This document shows positions 1 to 12,784 of a stretch of DNA of 64,000 nucleotides, one piece after another. The notes beneath the pieces were generated by a model that did no database searches, was not told where the DNA came from, and saw only the letters and a list, made by a program, of their open reading frames with translations. The position numbers and the translations under genes were made by a program. Positions within the stretch are counted from its first letter, which is position 1. Each line of letters begins with the position of its first letter. The stretch is from Zeugodacus cucurbitae (lineage: Eukaryota > Arthropoda > Insecta > Diptera > Tephritidae): contig NC_071668.1 in the NCBI RefSeq assembly GCF_028554725.1, forward strand, positions 54,913,732 to 54,977,731. Reading direction: 5' to 3'.

Positions 1-2260
1 CCTACTAGCATCCTCTGATAGATTTAATATATTCCTTCGAATGGCTGATTATTTTATTGTTGTGCCACTGTGTTCAGCAAAATGGACAGCAAATTGCCTT
101 AATAATTCTCCATATTTCCCTAAAGGGATCGTATGTAAATACATTTATTTCAAATAGAAGGTGCAACTTAATAAGAGCACATATTTGTTAGTATTTAGTT
201 TTGGAAATATACATAACTAGAGATACATACACTTGACTACATATAACTAAATACTTGTCTTCTCGGCATCAAAACTACATCGCACCCCTTCGAACATTAA
301 ATAATTTTCAATTTCCCATAAATCTCCAATAAATAAACGTTGTCACTTATTGCTTTGCAAACTAACTCGAACGAAAATAATTTCCGTAACAATTTGTGAA
401 TTTGCTGAATTATGTGCACAACTTAGCACATACTTGGATATACTCGTACCTTTGTGAATATGAAACCAGCTCTTCGCCAAAGTAATGTGTCTAAATACAA
501 GCTGTGGTTGTCTAAGCAGTTGTCAGTTGATTTTCATACGCAGCAATCGGCCACTTGACAAATGAAGCGCATAAATTCGCATAAACACGAACAACAACGC
601 CACAAACAAAGCGCTAGAAGGAGAATACAAAAAAATGAGATAGAAAATCAAAAGCCCTGTGTAACACTTAAACCAAAGCCAAATTGAGTCGGACCAAAAA
701 GCGTAACCGAGCCAAATGCTGTCGCCGCTCGCCGTTGCAGCGCGTTCCTGTTTGGCATTTTTGTTGAAAGTGCTGGTTGATGGCGCTGGTAGCACCACAA
801 TCACCGCAACAAAGTCACAACGAAACCGCAACACCTCACCGCCACTTGTCCGGCGCTTGTCCATAATCCTTGCGCTCCATCCTGTCATCCATTGCCACCC
901 AACCACTTTCCGCACTTCGTAGCGCCTTTGTTGGATTTGTTGTTGCAGCATTGTGCTGCTGCGGTGTCACAGGTGGCAAAGTTTTGTCAACTATTCCCTG
1001 CCCCGCACACACTGCACCCTCCACCGCCATCGCCATCGCCGCATATTCTTTTCGTCGTGGTTGCGCTTCCATTTTACATCCTTTTGCATGACACGCGCGC
1101 AACATCTGCTTTGTAGCATGTAACTACGAGCAGTCGCAGTCGAAAGTGGAGCGGTGAATGCGTTGCCATCGATTCGTTGTTGGTTGGTGTAATTTTCAAT
1201 CGTCTATCAAAACGTTTTCGGGCGAGCATTATTGTGCTGCGGTCGCATGTCCGCATGTTTTACAGTCTAACAGCGCCACCAACGCTAAAACACACACACA
1301 GACCGCGCTTACTTACCGTTATCCTTGTGCACGCGTCCTCCTACACATTCATAGAAAGGATAATAGTTTTTGGTTTTGAATTTTATGGATTTCGATTCGA
1401 AAGTTGATTGTTACAAGGCAAGTTGGTTTTGTTGTGTCTTTACATGCATTGCTGCAGCGTTTAGCAGAGCTTTTTTGGTAGCTTTTTCACTTTTCTAACG
1501 AAAATATTTTCATTCCACATTCCTGTGCGGTTAGCTAGAGTAAAAGTGTTGTCATACATTTCAGAATTTGAGTTTGAAGGTTTTTGTTAACCAGTGTACA
1601 TCTGGTTTCGTTTGAATCGTTTAAGCTCTTGTTTTGAATATCGCATAACCACACTTTTGAGGAAAGCTAGTTTAGTTTTCACTGATAAATTTAGGCTTGA
1701 TAATTTAAACTTGATAAAAAATTGAATGGTAATAGATCGAATGCTTTAGCTTTAATGATAGAAGAATGAGACTCGATACTGGTTTATTAACTGGAGGTCT
1801 GCAGAGTGAGCTTTTTCTTCACTTTTGGACAACTATAACTAATATTAAGACTCAAATTCAGAGTTCAATAGCCTTGAGTTTGGGATACAGCCATTAATCA
1901 TTGACTCATTATCATGATCTTTCTTTCAAACTCGATGGTACTGATCGTTTAAAATAAAAACTTTCACATACATATTCGAAAATTTCTTTAATCGTAAATT
2001 TAATTTTGTTCATAGAAGGCACAAAATTTTATAACAATAATAACTTTTTTAGTGTGAACTAAGGTCTTTTAAGTAGTCCTTTGGTTATATGAAACGACAG
2101 TTAAGTGAATAACATTCTTTTGGATTCTTGTGTGATCGAATATTGTCTCGTTTTTAAAGCTCAAGTGGCGACCATAAAATTAGCATTGGATATGTTGCTC
2201 CGGAAAGCAACATCTTTCAGACAAGTGACGATTCACTTTGATGGAATAATAGCTAATAGA
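1..2260. other. Intergenic DNA, no gene recognised
   Basis: The stretch is AT-rich at both ends, with a GC-richer island at about 710-1350. Short frames are open on both strands of that island, but none resembles a known family, none shows clear splice context, and they overlap one another antisense. The island could be a promoter or 5' leader of a gene to the left. That is only inference from composition. Confidence 0.5.
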
Positions 2261-2267
2261 TAAAGGA

Positions 2268-2700
2268 ATGCCTATCATCACTATCAGTGGCAGCGAGTAC
2301 TTGACAATGAGACTAGTTAGAGTGTCTGACCGCAGCAGAATCTTAGAAAATTGTAATGCTGATGAGTTTGCAAGTTACTGTACAATGGGAACAAGTAGTA
2401 GCACCGCTATCCTTTTGTGGTTTATTAGTGGACGGTTGGGCGCACCTGATCTGGTCAGTTATTCCGTAGTCGCATAATCCTTGTGGTTCAAGATAAATCC
2501 GAAAAAGTCTAGAGAGATCTTCGCCCTCAGTAAAGGTCAGGTTTTCTTAGTTTTAAGGGTTTTAGATTAAAAATCTTAGCGGAAGATTGTGTAGAACTTG
2601 CCTTGAAGAAAACGAGGTGAAATCAACTCAACACTTCCATATGAAGTGCCCCGCCTATGTGCGAACGCGACAAAAATTTCATGGATTTTATTTTTTTTTA
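2268..2700 (+). mobile_element. Decayed I-group LINE 3' fragment (RNase H tail and terminal Cys/His domain)
   Basis: Translated plus-strand frames give NADEFA at about 2355, recalling the NADELA motif of the RNase H domain in I-group non-LTR retrotransposons. At about 2590-2680 they give a Cys-rich stretch, CRTCLEENEV then HFHMKCPAYVRTR, which matches the CRxC...HFLxxCPA module ending the ORF2 of these elements. Frames are broken between the pieces, so this is a dead fragment. The same module recurs in the fragments at 12785, 30560 and 57865. Confidence 0.6.
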
Positions 2701-2819
2701 ATCCTTGCGAATTAATGGATTAAGAAGTAGTATTACGAGGTCTAATTATGCTTCTCCTCTTGTGGGGAACAGCTTTAAACCCTAACCTAAGGTTTATACA
2801 CTGTGGTGAACATGTAAGA

Positions 2820-4300
2820 AATGCTAAGTCCGGGTAACCGAACATTATATACTCCTCAAGTTATGTATGTATATTTAATCAAGATAACACGCAAGTTGAC
2901 CCACAAAATCCACTAGAATAACAAAAAATCACTATATATAGTGTATTAGTACTGAGGTAGCCGAATCGATGATAGCGCGCCACTCCTCTCTTTACTTCGC
3001 AGTTCGGCGCCAGTTGGAGATTCCAAGTGTAACCAGGTCGCTCTCCACCTGGTCCCTCCAACGGAGTGGAGGCCTTCCTCTTCCTCGGCTTCCTCCGGAG
3101 GATCCTGTATAGCGCACTTTCAAAGCTTGAGTGTTTTTGTCCATTCGGACAACATGACCTAGCCAGCGTAACCTTTTTATTCGCTAAACTACGTCAATGT
3201 CATCGTATAACTCGTACAGCTCATCGTTCCATCGTCTGCAGTATTCGCCGATGCCAATGTTCTGAGGACCATAAATCTTGTGCAAAATTTTCCTCTCGAA
3301 AACTCCTAGTATCGTCTCATCTGATGTTGACATCGCCAAAGCTTCTGCACCATAAAGTAGGACGGAAATGTTGAGGGACTTGTAGAGTTTGATTTTTGTT
3401 CGTCGAGAGAGGAATTTACTTTTCAATTGCCTACTCAGTCCAAAGTAGCACCTGTTGGCAAAAGTGATTCTGCACTGGATTTCGAGGCTCACATTGTTGT
3501 TGTTGTCGATGCTGGTTCCCAGGTATACGAAAGTATATATGACTTCGAAGTTATGACTGTCAACAGTGACGTGGGAGCCAAGGTTTAACGTTCACTTAAT
3601 TTTGCTAAGGTATCTCACATACTAACCGGTTTAAAGTCCACCGTATTGGCATATGTTTTAAACTACTAAAAAGACTTTAACGAAAAACGACAGACGCTCT
3701 AAGTTTTACAGTTAATAGGTGCAGATGAGTTACACCCAGCTTGTTATAAGAAATGGACAATGGACGTGGCTCTACCCACCCTAAAAACAAAACATGTTGC
3801 GTGTCATTTTTCTTGTATCCCGATATTATAGTTTTAAAATAGCAATCGTTTCACAACCGGGCATACTTCCCACATAACAGAATATTATGATACAGCGAAT
3901 AAAAAATCTAAATTGAAAAAATATCGGAACACAAATACAACATTAGTAGTCCATGTAACCACCCGCCTATAAATCGGCCGAACTTTTTACCGAAAGTATA
4001 AGAAAATAACCAAAATCTCTTAATGAAATTCAGAGCACGTATTTTGCTGATAGCTCTGTTCTTCTGGGTAAAATCGAGTCAAGACTTTCTTTAGCCCCAT
4101 ATACCTAATATAAAGATTTTCTTATTTCCGTTGAGCTTTATACAGTATACCCGTCAATATACAAGATATTTTAGCAAAATTAATCGGTAGCGAAAATTGG
4201 TGAAATCGGTCCATGAATTACAACAGCCCCTATAATGATGTTCGTTATTCTAGGGAACATTGTTCCAATTACATATGATAAATTGTTATCTTAATAAAAT
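2820..4300 (+). repeat. Copy of a large non-coding dispersed repeat, interrupted by a LINE
   Basis: The left part (about 2828-2905) has the family's opening, with an accGAACATT-type motif followed by taatcaagataacacgcaa and ttgacc. The family motif about 'aaggtatctcacatactaacc' resumes at about 3605 after the LINE fragment. The same order is seen uninterrupted at 51300-51560 and 21880-23064. The copy is diverged and its right border is uncertain. Confidence 0.5.
2945..3590 (-). mobile_element. RTE-like LINE fragment (RT C-terminal region)
   Basis: A minus-strand frame (3184-3492) reads as the post-RT region of a LINE: EIQCRITFANRCYFGLSRQL, then LLYGAEA, GVFERKILHKIYGP and RWNDELYELYDDIDVV. 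This signature is widespread in insect genomes as 'endonuclease-reverse transcriptase' fragments. I assign it to the RTE group only tentatively. The GC-rich 3' end (gcgcgctatcatcg on minus) is shared with a second copy at 33795-34330. The element lies inside a copy of the dispersed repeat. Confidence 0.7.
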
Positions 4301-4309
4301 GAAATAAAT

Positions 4310-6110
4310 AAAATGTGGAAATATAAAATGTTTGGTAACATCCGGACTTAGCCTTCCCTTTTCGTTAATATTTCAATTTTATTAGATTTGTATTTCACGG
4401 ACCAACTTCATTGTTACTAGCGTTATAAATAAATTTTATATAAGTAAAAGTATTAAAAATTCAAACATTGAATTAGTTATTACTCTCTTTAATTAATTCA
4501 ATGTCTACGATACATCCAGGGAAATTCCTCTTCCGCCACTATTAGCTTTGTGTTTTCATGCAATTTAATAGTTTCCAAGATCTATCCATACAAATGACCC
4601 ATCTTAATGTAAATTTGTTAATACAATAGCTGCAAAACTATCACAAGGTGCATGCCTTAGCTATAATTTGGTGTCATCCATTAACACGGTGGCTTCACAA
4701 CGTCACTTAGTATGAAGATTTAAACGAAAAATGTGGTCAAACAAGTTTTGTCAGTATTTTATGTAGATATCAAATGAAATCTATACACATATACTCGCAC
4801 AATACAAACAGACATACAAATGTTCATCATCTGTCAATTAAATGGTGCGGCAACAACAACAAACAATCGAAGCAGAAGCAGCAACATTTAGTTGCTACTA
4901 ACCAGTTTAGACAGCCGGGCAGCATTTGTTGTAAAGGTGTAGCGCTAATCCAATGTAGCCGCTAGCTGCCTCGTTGCTTTGGTGGTGGGTGTCGCTATGA
5001 CACATTGTGCCACCGATCGCCCCGCTGTGAAGTGACTTGAGGCCTGTCGCAGCTATTTCTGTGATAAATTATACAAATTGTAAATTGTAAGACAACTGAA
5101 AAGTATAGTATGCGTTGATTTATCGAACGGATTGGACGACGGCTGGCGGAAAGGCAAAAGAAAATTCGCGGAAGTTGTTGTTGTAAATGTATGTGTGTGT
5201 GTGTATCAGACTTAAGTGAAGTGCATAAATGGGTGAAGTTCATATTGGACATTAGAAAAAACACACAGAATTGTATGAAAATGCTGTAAATAGTGTAACA
5301 ACAGCAATAAGCTGTGAAAAGCATAGTCAAAATTAGTTCAAAGTCAATTTGTGGTTATTTTGTGTATATGTGTGTGTTGGTGCAACGGAAAATTTGTGCT
5401 TAGCGAAACCTGCTTGAAGAATTGCAAGTGAAAAGTGCTGGCTATGCATATATAATTTGTTATATACATATATGTATGTACATTTTTAGACATATATATG
5501 TGATTGGAAGACATTAATTAAAAAAATAAATCAAACTAAAAATGTTGTTGTGATGTATTTTCTTAGTGCACAGTAGCATATATTTATGACGAATTTTGTT
5601 TTTTGCTTTTATAACTTTAACTTTTATTGTATTCGTTGTAAACTAAAATTACAACAACCAGCTGGGAAATCAAATATGTATTTACGTTGCATCCATAATA
5701 CAGAATAAAATGCAGCTTATAATTCGAAATTTCCATATTTGAATTAGTTGACTTGTCAGCGTTACCACCTGAAAAGTGTTCCAACCAATAAAACATTTTT
5801 TTTAATTGCAAAAAGTGGTTACAGATTAAACAAATAAAATTTTATGAAATTATATATTTAATTACATATCTGAGATTAAATTAAATAAAATTAAAAAAAT
5901 AAATAAATTTTAATTTATTTTAATTTATTTTTTTTTTTTTGCTTTTTTTATTTTGGGAAAAAAGTGAATTTTGTGAAGACAGAGTATTAACTTTAGATAT
6001 GTAAACCTATCATAATTAAAAAGAATCAAAGACTGACTGTGTTCAGAAATCAGAAATCACAGATTATTTAAAAAAAGTCCACCTTCGTCTTCTCAAAACA
6101 AGTGAAAAAC
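4310..6110. other. Intergenic DNA, no gene recognised
   Basis: AT-rich spacer with a moderately GC-richer patch at 4830-5060 containing CAA/AAC runs, a short TG repeat near 5190 and TATA/TATG runs near 5450. No conserved reading frame was recognised. The patch could hold an upstream promoter or non-coding first exon for ics, but no splice evidence supports this. Confidence 0.45.
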
Positions 6111-6190
6111 ATACATACAGCTGCGATCAAAATAATAGGAGTTTTATTGTCAAATATTGATTATTATTATATATATATCAAATACCTAAA

Positions 6191-6759
6191 AGGGATTAGG
6201 GATAATCAGGATTTTCAAAAAACTAATAGCAAAAAAGCGCTCGGGCACTCCGAAACGCTCGTGTGAATCTTTAAATACGTTTTTCTCAAAACTATGGTAA
6301 CCGCTCAGGAGATTTTAATGAAATTTACACAGCATTTAGAATGCATAATAAACTCAGGACTGACGAAGGTTTTTTTTTGCAAAAATTTCTATTTTTCCCC
6401 GAATATCTAGAAAAAAAATTTCCTGAGGACGCCATATTGTTAATTTTGAAAAAAAAGAACGAAAAAGTTTTTATGAGACCCATTATTATCTATTTAAAAA
6501 ACTAATTTTTCCCTTCCGATCGATTTTGGATGAATTTCCAACGACCTATGATTGTCACCGCAAGGACCATTTTTTTCAAATTGGTCAACACAAACAGCTA
6601 TAACTTTGGAAATTATATTTTTTTTCAAATTTTCGTGATTTCAAGTGAAAACATTGTGCAATAATGCCATATTATTACTTTTGTAAAATAACATGGTTTA
6701 ATAGCAAAAAAAATACTGAAAATTCTAATTTTTTCATGTCTCTGACTAGCCCTAACCCC
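6191..6759. mobile_element. TTAA-type short inverted-repeat element (MITE-like)
   Basis: The left end reads gggattagggataatcagg and the reverse complement of the right end reads ggggttagggctagtcagag, giving imperfect terminal inverted repeats. The right end is followed by TTAA (6760-6763) and the left is preceded by CTAA. Interior blocks (cgtttttctcaaaac and a gcactccgaaacgc block) resemble, in opposite orientation, blocks of the element at 14779-15515, so the two are probably related. There is no credible transposase frame. Confidence 0.5.
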
Positions 6760-6869
6760 TTAAAAATAAAGGAAATCATAGATTATAAGAGTTTTTCAAG
6801 ATATAGCAAAGCCGATTACCTAGCTAAAAGTGCAAAAATTATGAAAAAAACCGGGCTTTCATAAAATTT

Positions 6870-8235
6870 AAAATACTGATTGCGTGAGTAAACTTAGTAG
6901 ACTAAAAATAAAAAAGTTCTCTCTTTTACTTTACTTTTATTTACCCAATAAGTTCGCTCACGAACAAAAAAAGCAATATAGTAGCTTTGAGATTGAAGAA
7001 AATCTTGTTGATGGTGGATAAAAAAAATAATAGTAGTTGTTGTTGTGATAGAAGGCATACCCTGTAAGGCTGCTGAAGATTGACGTCATGCTACAACAAA
7101 AAAAGCTGAAACAAAAGTAACTATATAATCAAAATTGTCAAAAGTGATAATGGATATCTCCTTTAATATAATCATTTAAATATATCTCAGTCACTACTTG
7201 TGGAATTATATATAAAATTTAGGGTAAATATAACTAAGGAAAGATAATACTATAAAGAACCTACGTAAAATCAAATATTATAACTATCACTATATTTAGT
7301 GTTTATAAGATCTTCCTTAGCCTTTTCATACTTTAAAATTTTGAAATTATATTTCAATGCTCCAAATTTCACTTGGGAGATCAGATTTATAGGGACAGTA
7401 CTGCTGAGAAGCTGATCAATACATAAATATGCTGGAGTGGGAGTTAAAATCATTACATAAACAATGCCACTCTTATGTAATACCAAATCTGTTTTACAAT
7501 ATTCCAAGATAAAGACATCGTGCATCCACCGTAAAGTTAAAGTTTATGTACTTCTGAAAGGAGATATAATCGTGATATTGGTCCTATCAATAGTATGTAT
7601 ATTTATATCAATTATGGAATATATTGTTTTGCCTTTGACAAGAATAGGAAGATTAGAAGCTTCAGACGGCTAGTTTTAGAAAAAATGTTATAATGAGAAT
7701 CTCAACGAAAATTCTAACTTAAAATAGGAGCAATTGCGTTTGAATGAATTCCGTGAGTTTTAAAGAAATTATAATTTTAGAATTATATAATTATAATGAA
7801 TTTATATATAATTTTAGAGTTATAATTATAATTACTTTTCACAGTACCTAAGCGAAAATAATTACACATCTCTCTATATCTCATAACTCTGTAGAAGGAA
7901 ATATGAGTGAAAATACATTTAAATTTTCAGCAAAAAAATATTATATTGGAAATATTTAGCTAACTGCTATTATTGCGAACGCCGCTGTATGTGATTATGT
8001 ACTCAATTTGCAAATTGTTCTAAATTTTCATTCCCTACAAATACAAAAGCCAAATCAAATGTGAAAAAAAATATTTTTAATTACACTTTCGCTATAGAAT
8101 TAAAAACCGATCGAAAAGAAAAAAAAATCACAATCAAAAACAAACACAGAAGACACTAGTGAAGAGAGAACAAAAATTCACTCAATTAGAAGAAGTGCTC
8201 AAACAGCAAATCGAAATACTACCAAACAACGAAAA
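6870..8235. other. Spacer and probable 5' leader of ics
   Basis: AT-rich DNA with near-palindromic AATTATAATT clusters at 7770-7840. The last roughly 150 bases before 8236 are A-rich and free of strong structure, as expected for a fly 5' UTR. The transcription start could not be placed. Confidence 0.4.
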
Positions 8236-8374
8236 ATGAGCCAATCATGCCTACCAGTCAATGCCAAAATGTCGAAGGCGAAGAAAGTGTTGGATGAAGC
8301 GCGTGAAACGCAGAATCGTGAGCTCGATTTGGTCGACAAGGGCATTAGCTCCTTCGAGGAGCTGCCGGGATTGT
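8236..8374 (+). CDS. ics: ics exon 1 (start codon)
   Basis: Encodes the first 46 residues and one base of the next codon, ending ELPGL just before gtaagt. Two AUGs are in frame, at 8236 and 8269, each preceded by AAA, a favourable fly context. The second one gives MSKAKKV, which lines up with vertebrate RSU1 starts; the first adds 11 residues. Confidence 0.88.
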
Positions 8375-11300
8375 GTAAGTGTAAACAAAAGAAGTGAATT
8401 CTGTAAAAGAAACTACTAATAACAAAACGAACGCAATGAATTAGTGAAGCATTAAGCAAATAGCACACAGTGGCGCTCAAAATGTGCTGCCCACACGAAA
8501 TTGACTAAGCAGTCAATTTAATATTTAATATAATTGTGGAAATAGTGATTCTTTCTTATTTTGTGGTTAATTGCAATATTAATAATGCAACTTATGTGCC
8601 GTTAACTTACTGATTGAATATAAAAAATCATGTGAAATTGAATACCCTCATGCAATTCGTGATAACTTCGCTATGCTTATGAGATCATCACGGCAGCTGT
8701 GCGTTATGGTAGGCGTTTCCATTGCCCTCAAGCATAAATAATATGCAAAATCAAAGTTCTAGCGTTCAACTAATTGGAACTGGAGTGATATTTGGAAATA
8801 TTAAGGTTCAAACGCCAGCTGAAATTGCACAATTCATCGGCATATATTGTGTCATAAAAATAAAATTGTTTGTTCAAGAGTATACATTAAACCAACATTA
8901 AGGGTTGTCACTTGTTGCTTTTATCATGGCACATCACGCAGGGTTGATATTTTTGAGTTGAAAAATTCGTAAGGAATATTGAGCAAAATTCTAAAATTAT
9001 TTGGAAAATTGTAATAAAAATTAAATTAAATATTAATTTATGTAAATATTATTATTTCAAATTTGTTTTAACAAACTGTAATAATATCTAAGAAATAGAA
9101 AATTGGCTGCGTTCAATTTTAACATTTTAAAGGGTTACACCACTCTAAAGTGTCGAGAAATTACCTTAATTTAATGAATGATAATTCATAATTTTTTTCA
9201 TTGATTGACCATTTGAATTTCGTTCCAAAATTTTGATTTAATTTTTTTCCCCGAAAATAAATCTAAAAAAATATCTATAAAACACTGGTTTTGGGCTGAA
9301 TAATGTTGTATCTCTCTTCGAATCATGTTATAAGACTCTTATACCCCGACAGATGGCGGCGTTAATCCGGATTAACTGCTTTATTCGGGATTAATTTGAG
9401 AGTTAAGTCAGTTACCTCCGTTGCTAACTTCGATTTAGTCCTCAAAATTTTAAAGAGTTAATTATATATTTTTTTAAATAAATTTGTATATTTCTACTAA
9501 TTGTGCGGCAAACAACCGAAATATTTGCCTTCTATCCAATTTTATTCTACCAAACTGAAAATGGCCAATTGCCAATCAGCTGTTTGATAGAGTTTGAAAC
9601 TAATTTTGCTGCCCTCTGTCACCTACCTATTTGGATCTGATTAAGTGCGGAGTTAATCAGGATTAACTCTGCCGTCCGTCAAGGCTATTAGGTTCTCATT
9701 CTTACATATGAATATTTTGGCATAAGTGCATTGAATTACTAACGGGAATTTATAGTTTTTATACCAGACGGCATTGCTTCATGTAATTGAATAATGATTC
9801 TAATGTAATTAACGTGACTTCTTCTAAAGTACTTGTATTTATAATACGAAACATTTTTCAGTACTTTTTAGTATGACTACGCATCAAACGCTCCTCGACA
9901 ACACTGGCTAGATTTAAAGAATGAAATAAGTAATTAACATACAGACATATGTTTACATTACTTATGCTACGTAATGAATGCTTGTATGTGTATTCTGGTA
10001 AATGACGATTTGAAGCGATCATTTAAATATATATATTTTATATACACATATATCTTGAGGCTATAAGCATTTTACACTCACATGTGTAATGTTTGAGTGT
10101 TATTGACGGAAGCAGTAGCTCTCTGTTGACATTCTCTAAGTAAATATTAGCTCTGAGCACTGATACAGTTTTAAATCCAGTGTGATTTTAAATTTTGTTT
10201 ACCTTTTTAACCAGTGAGAGCGATTATACGGCGAAAGATTATTCAACTGATTAGATTTCTTGCATTTTCGGACATTACTAGATGAATAAAGAATGAGATC
10301 CTCTGTAATGAAAAAATTATCAGTTCGGCGTATTGCGCTATCAGCATGGTCTACGGATTGAACTCAATAAACATGAACCAACCCTACCTACGCAAACTTA
10401 CTTCAAATCTCTGACCATATAGTAGCTGCATGATAAGTGGAAATTATTTTCTGAAAAATGAAACTGAAATTTGACAAATTTTTGTTAGTCGCTCCTAAAA
10501 GATCAGTTCATAGCATAATTTATGAATTAATATGGGAAATATCTTAATAAAATTTGGTGAGCATACTCCAAAGTGCTTGAAATCATATAACTGATGGAAT
10601 TTTTGAGTGACTCTTTTAATGACAGAATGATTTGATCTACAGTGGAACTTTTCTAACTCGAATCACCATCATTCATAAAGAAAATTCGTGTTAGAGAGAC
10701 TTCGAGTTATAGGATTTTCATTAAAACACAATTTTTCAAAAAGCCGTAAAATATAAATTTTTACACAATTTTATTGATTTACTTCGCATAAAGTTTTATG
10801 TACATTGGTTACAACATATAATCTGTAATTTTGTTTGATGAAGTTCGCTATTGTTTGGCTCTTGAAGTCTGTATCCCATGCCTTTGTTACATGATTTTTA
10901 GTTCAAACCCTGAACAAAGTAAACCCGTAGACGGAGAGAGCCGATGCGACCTATCTTATGAGATTTAAATGTAAGTGAACAGTCATCACCGCTTCTACAG
11001 CACGTTTCTACATACGCTACCGTAGATATCCATGCCATTTGGATTTTTCCCGTAGGGACGACTCGGCCGCTTCTCACTCTCGAGTCTCTCACAACGCAGA
11101 GTTCCCAGTACCGGGCGACAAGTACGGGCGGACGGAACTTTTTCACTTTTTGAACTATTATGCAATCCATAAGTGTAATATCATCATCATAACATATCTT
11201 TTAAAATTCTGCCTCAATAGTAACATTTTTTTTATTACATTTGTAAGAAATTTGACTTATATTACCAATTCAAAAGTTCGAGTTATGGAAGTTCCGCTGT

Positions 11301-12485
11301 ATTAGTGACACTAACATCATATGAGAGTACATAATAATAGTGTGAGAGCATTCCAGTAGCGGTGGTCTCATAAAGGACCTTCCAAAAGCCTATGTGCGTC
11401 GACAGACAACCACCACACCAAACCAAACCTTTCATAACAGAAATATAATTGGATATCAGGCGTCGGCTATCGAGATCGCTAAGACCCAACTGTGATGTTA
11501 AGATTGCATATGGCATCAAGTAAAATTTCACATTGTTGCTTATAAGATAACTCTAATGAGCCTACCACATGGGTTGGTAGGATAAAAAATCAAAAACATT
11601 TAACTTGTAACACCCGAAAGCTCTAATTAACAAACTAACAACAAATATAAAATGTCTACAAAATAGTCTGCCAATTACATCCCAAATTACACAACTTTTC
11701 TCCAATTTCAGTCAACATGTCCAACATCACACGCCTCTCACTGAGCCACAACAAGATCACCATGATCAGCCCTGGCATTGCCAATCTGCTCAATTTGGAG
11801 ATATTGAATTTATCCAATAACGGTTTACGTGAGTTACCCGTGTCGCTGTCGTCAATGCCTAAATTGCGCATACTAAATGTGTCGCTGAATCGTCTGGACA
11901 GTCTGCCACGCGGTTTCGGCGCATTCCCCGTACTCGAAGTGTTGGACCTCTCCTACAACAATCTCAACGAAAATGTGCTGCCGGGAAATTTCTTTATGAT
12001 CGAAACACTGCGCGCACTCTACTTGGGCGACAACGACTTCGAGCATATACCCAAGGAGCTGGGCAATTTGAAGAATCTGCAAATACTCGGCTTGCGCGAC
12101 AACGATCTGCTCGATTTGCCGCGTGAAATTGGCGAACTGACACGTCTGCGTGAATTGCATATACAAAATAATCGCCTGCAGGTGTTGCCACCCGAAGTGG
12201 GTAATCTCGATTTGTTGGGCAGCAAGTCGGTGATGAAGATGGAGGAGAATCCGTGGGTGGTGCCCATACAGGAGCAATATCTGCTGGGCATTAGTCACGT
12301 CATCGAATACATTAAAACGGAAACGTACAAAATGTGAGTTGCCTCGTATTATTGCGTTTAATATTTTCTAATGGATTTTATTATAATTCTTTTTCAGTCT
12401 CTACAATCGCCACATAAAGAGCGATCGTGGTCCGCCACCACCAAAGGCCGATAAGAGCAAGAAGGCGTCACGTACGCGCGCCTAA
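8236..12485 (+). CDS. ics: Ras suppressor protein 1 homologue (icarus), leucine-rich repeat protein
   Basis: Three exons, 8236-8374, 11712-12333 and 12398-12485, sum to 849 nt in frame and encode 282 residues (human RSU1 is 277). Junctions are canonical: donor gtaagt at 8375, acceptor cag at 11709-11711, donor gtgagt at 12334 and acceptor cag at 12395-12397. The protein has a short basic N-terminus, then about seven leucine-rich repeats (for example LTLSHNK-like, LPRGFGAFPVLEVLDLSYNN and LPGNFF), and an RSU1-type C-terminal cap (ENPWVVPIQEQY, SHVIEYIKTETYK). It ends in a basic tail with a PPPP run. RSU1 family proteins bind PINCH in the ILK-PINCH-parvin integrin adhesion complex and damp Ras/JNK signalling. 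The family role is established; its role here is inferred. An alternative start at 8269 aligns with the human start. Confidence 0.93.
9348..9680. mobile_element. Short inverted-repeat element in ics intron 1
   Basis: The ends form an inverted repeat of roughly 30 bases: left gacagatggcggcgttaatc, right (reverse complement) gacggacggcagagttaatc, continuing into gattaact in both. Each end contains a near-palindrome, gttaatccggattaac at the left. It is 333 bp long with no coding frame, so it is a non-autonomous DNA element. No convincing target-site duplication was found, and the family is not assigned. Confidence 0.6.
10640..11299. mobile_element. pogo/Tigger-like MITE in ics intron 1
   Basis: The left end is cagtggaacttttctaactc and the right end, reverse complemented, is cagcggaacttccataactc; about 20 of the first 24 bases match, and both continue to gaa. 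The element is flanked by TA at 10638-10639 and 11300-11301. CAGTGGAAC-type ends with TA duplication are typical of pogo/Tigger elements in the Tc1/mariner superfamily. Interior frames on both strands are not recognisable as a transposase, so it is non-autonomous. Confidence 0.7.
11712..12333 (+). CDS. ics: ics exon 2 (leucine-rich repeats)
   Basis: Carries essentially the whole leucine-rich repeat array and the start of the C-terminal cap. It begins in phase 1 (a T from exon 1 plus TC gives Phe) and ends in phase 2 (AT plus T from exon 3 gives Ile), so TYK-I-LYNRH is continuous across the junction. Frames on the opposite strand over this exon are shadows. Confidence 0.95.
12398..12485 (+). 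CDS. ics: ics exon 3 (basic C-terminus)
   Basis: Encodes LYNRHIKSDRG, a PPPP run and a Lys/Arg-rich ending (KADKSKKASRTRA), then TAA at 12483-12485. The basic tail is typical of RSU1 proteins. No canonical AATAAA was identified with confidence in the next 250 bases. Confidence 0.9.
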
Positions 12486-12784
12486 GCTGACTCAGCTCAG
12501 TTATCGCTGCATAAATTTCGAATTTGCCAGACCGTTGTGCCTTTATGTGGAACAGAAAATGTTTGAAACTAAAGTTTTTCGCGTGTATTAACCATAAATG
12601 TTTTGTATGTAACTGTATTTTCTGCCTGTATCAATGTGCATTCGCATACATACATCTATAATTTTGTACTAATAATATTAAGTAAATGTTAAATTATTTT
12701 GAAAACCATTAAGCATAGTCTTTCATTTAATAGTCATATAGTTTTTTAGCCTGGACACTTTAAATGGGGGACATTTTTGAATAA

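Noticed and set aside
11873..12298. Minus-strand frames over ics exon 2
   Set aside because: Antisense shadows of the leucine-rich-repeat coding.
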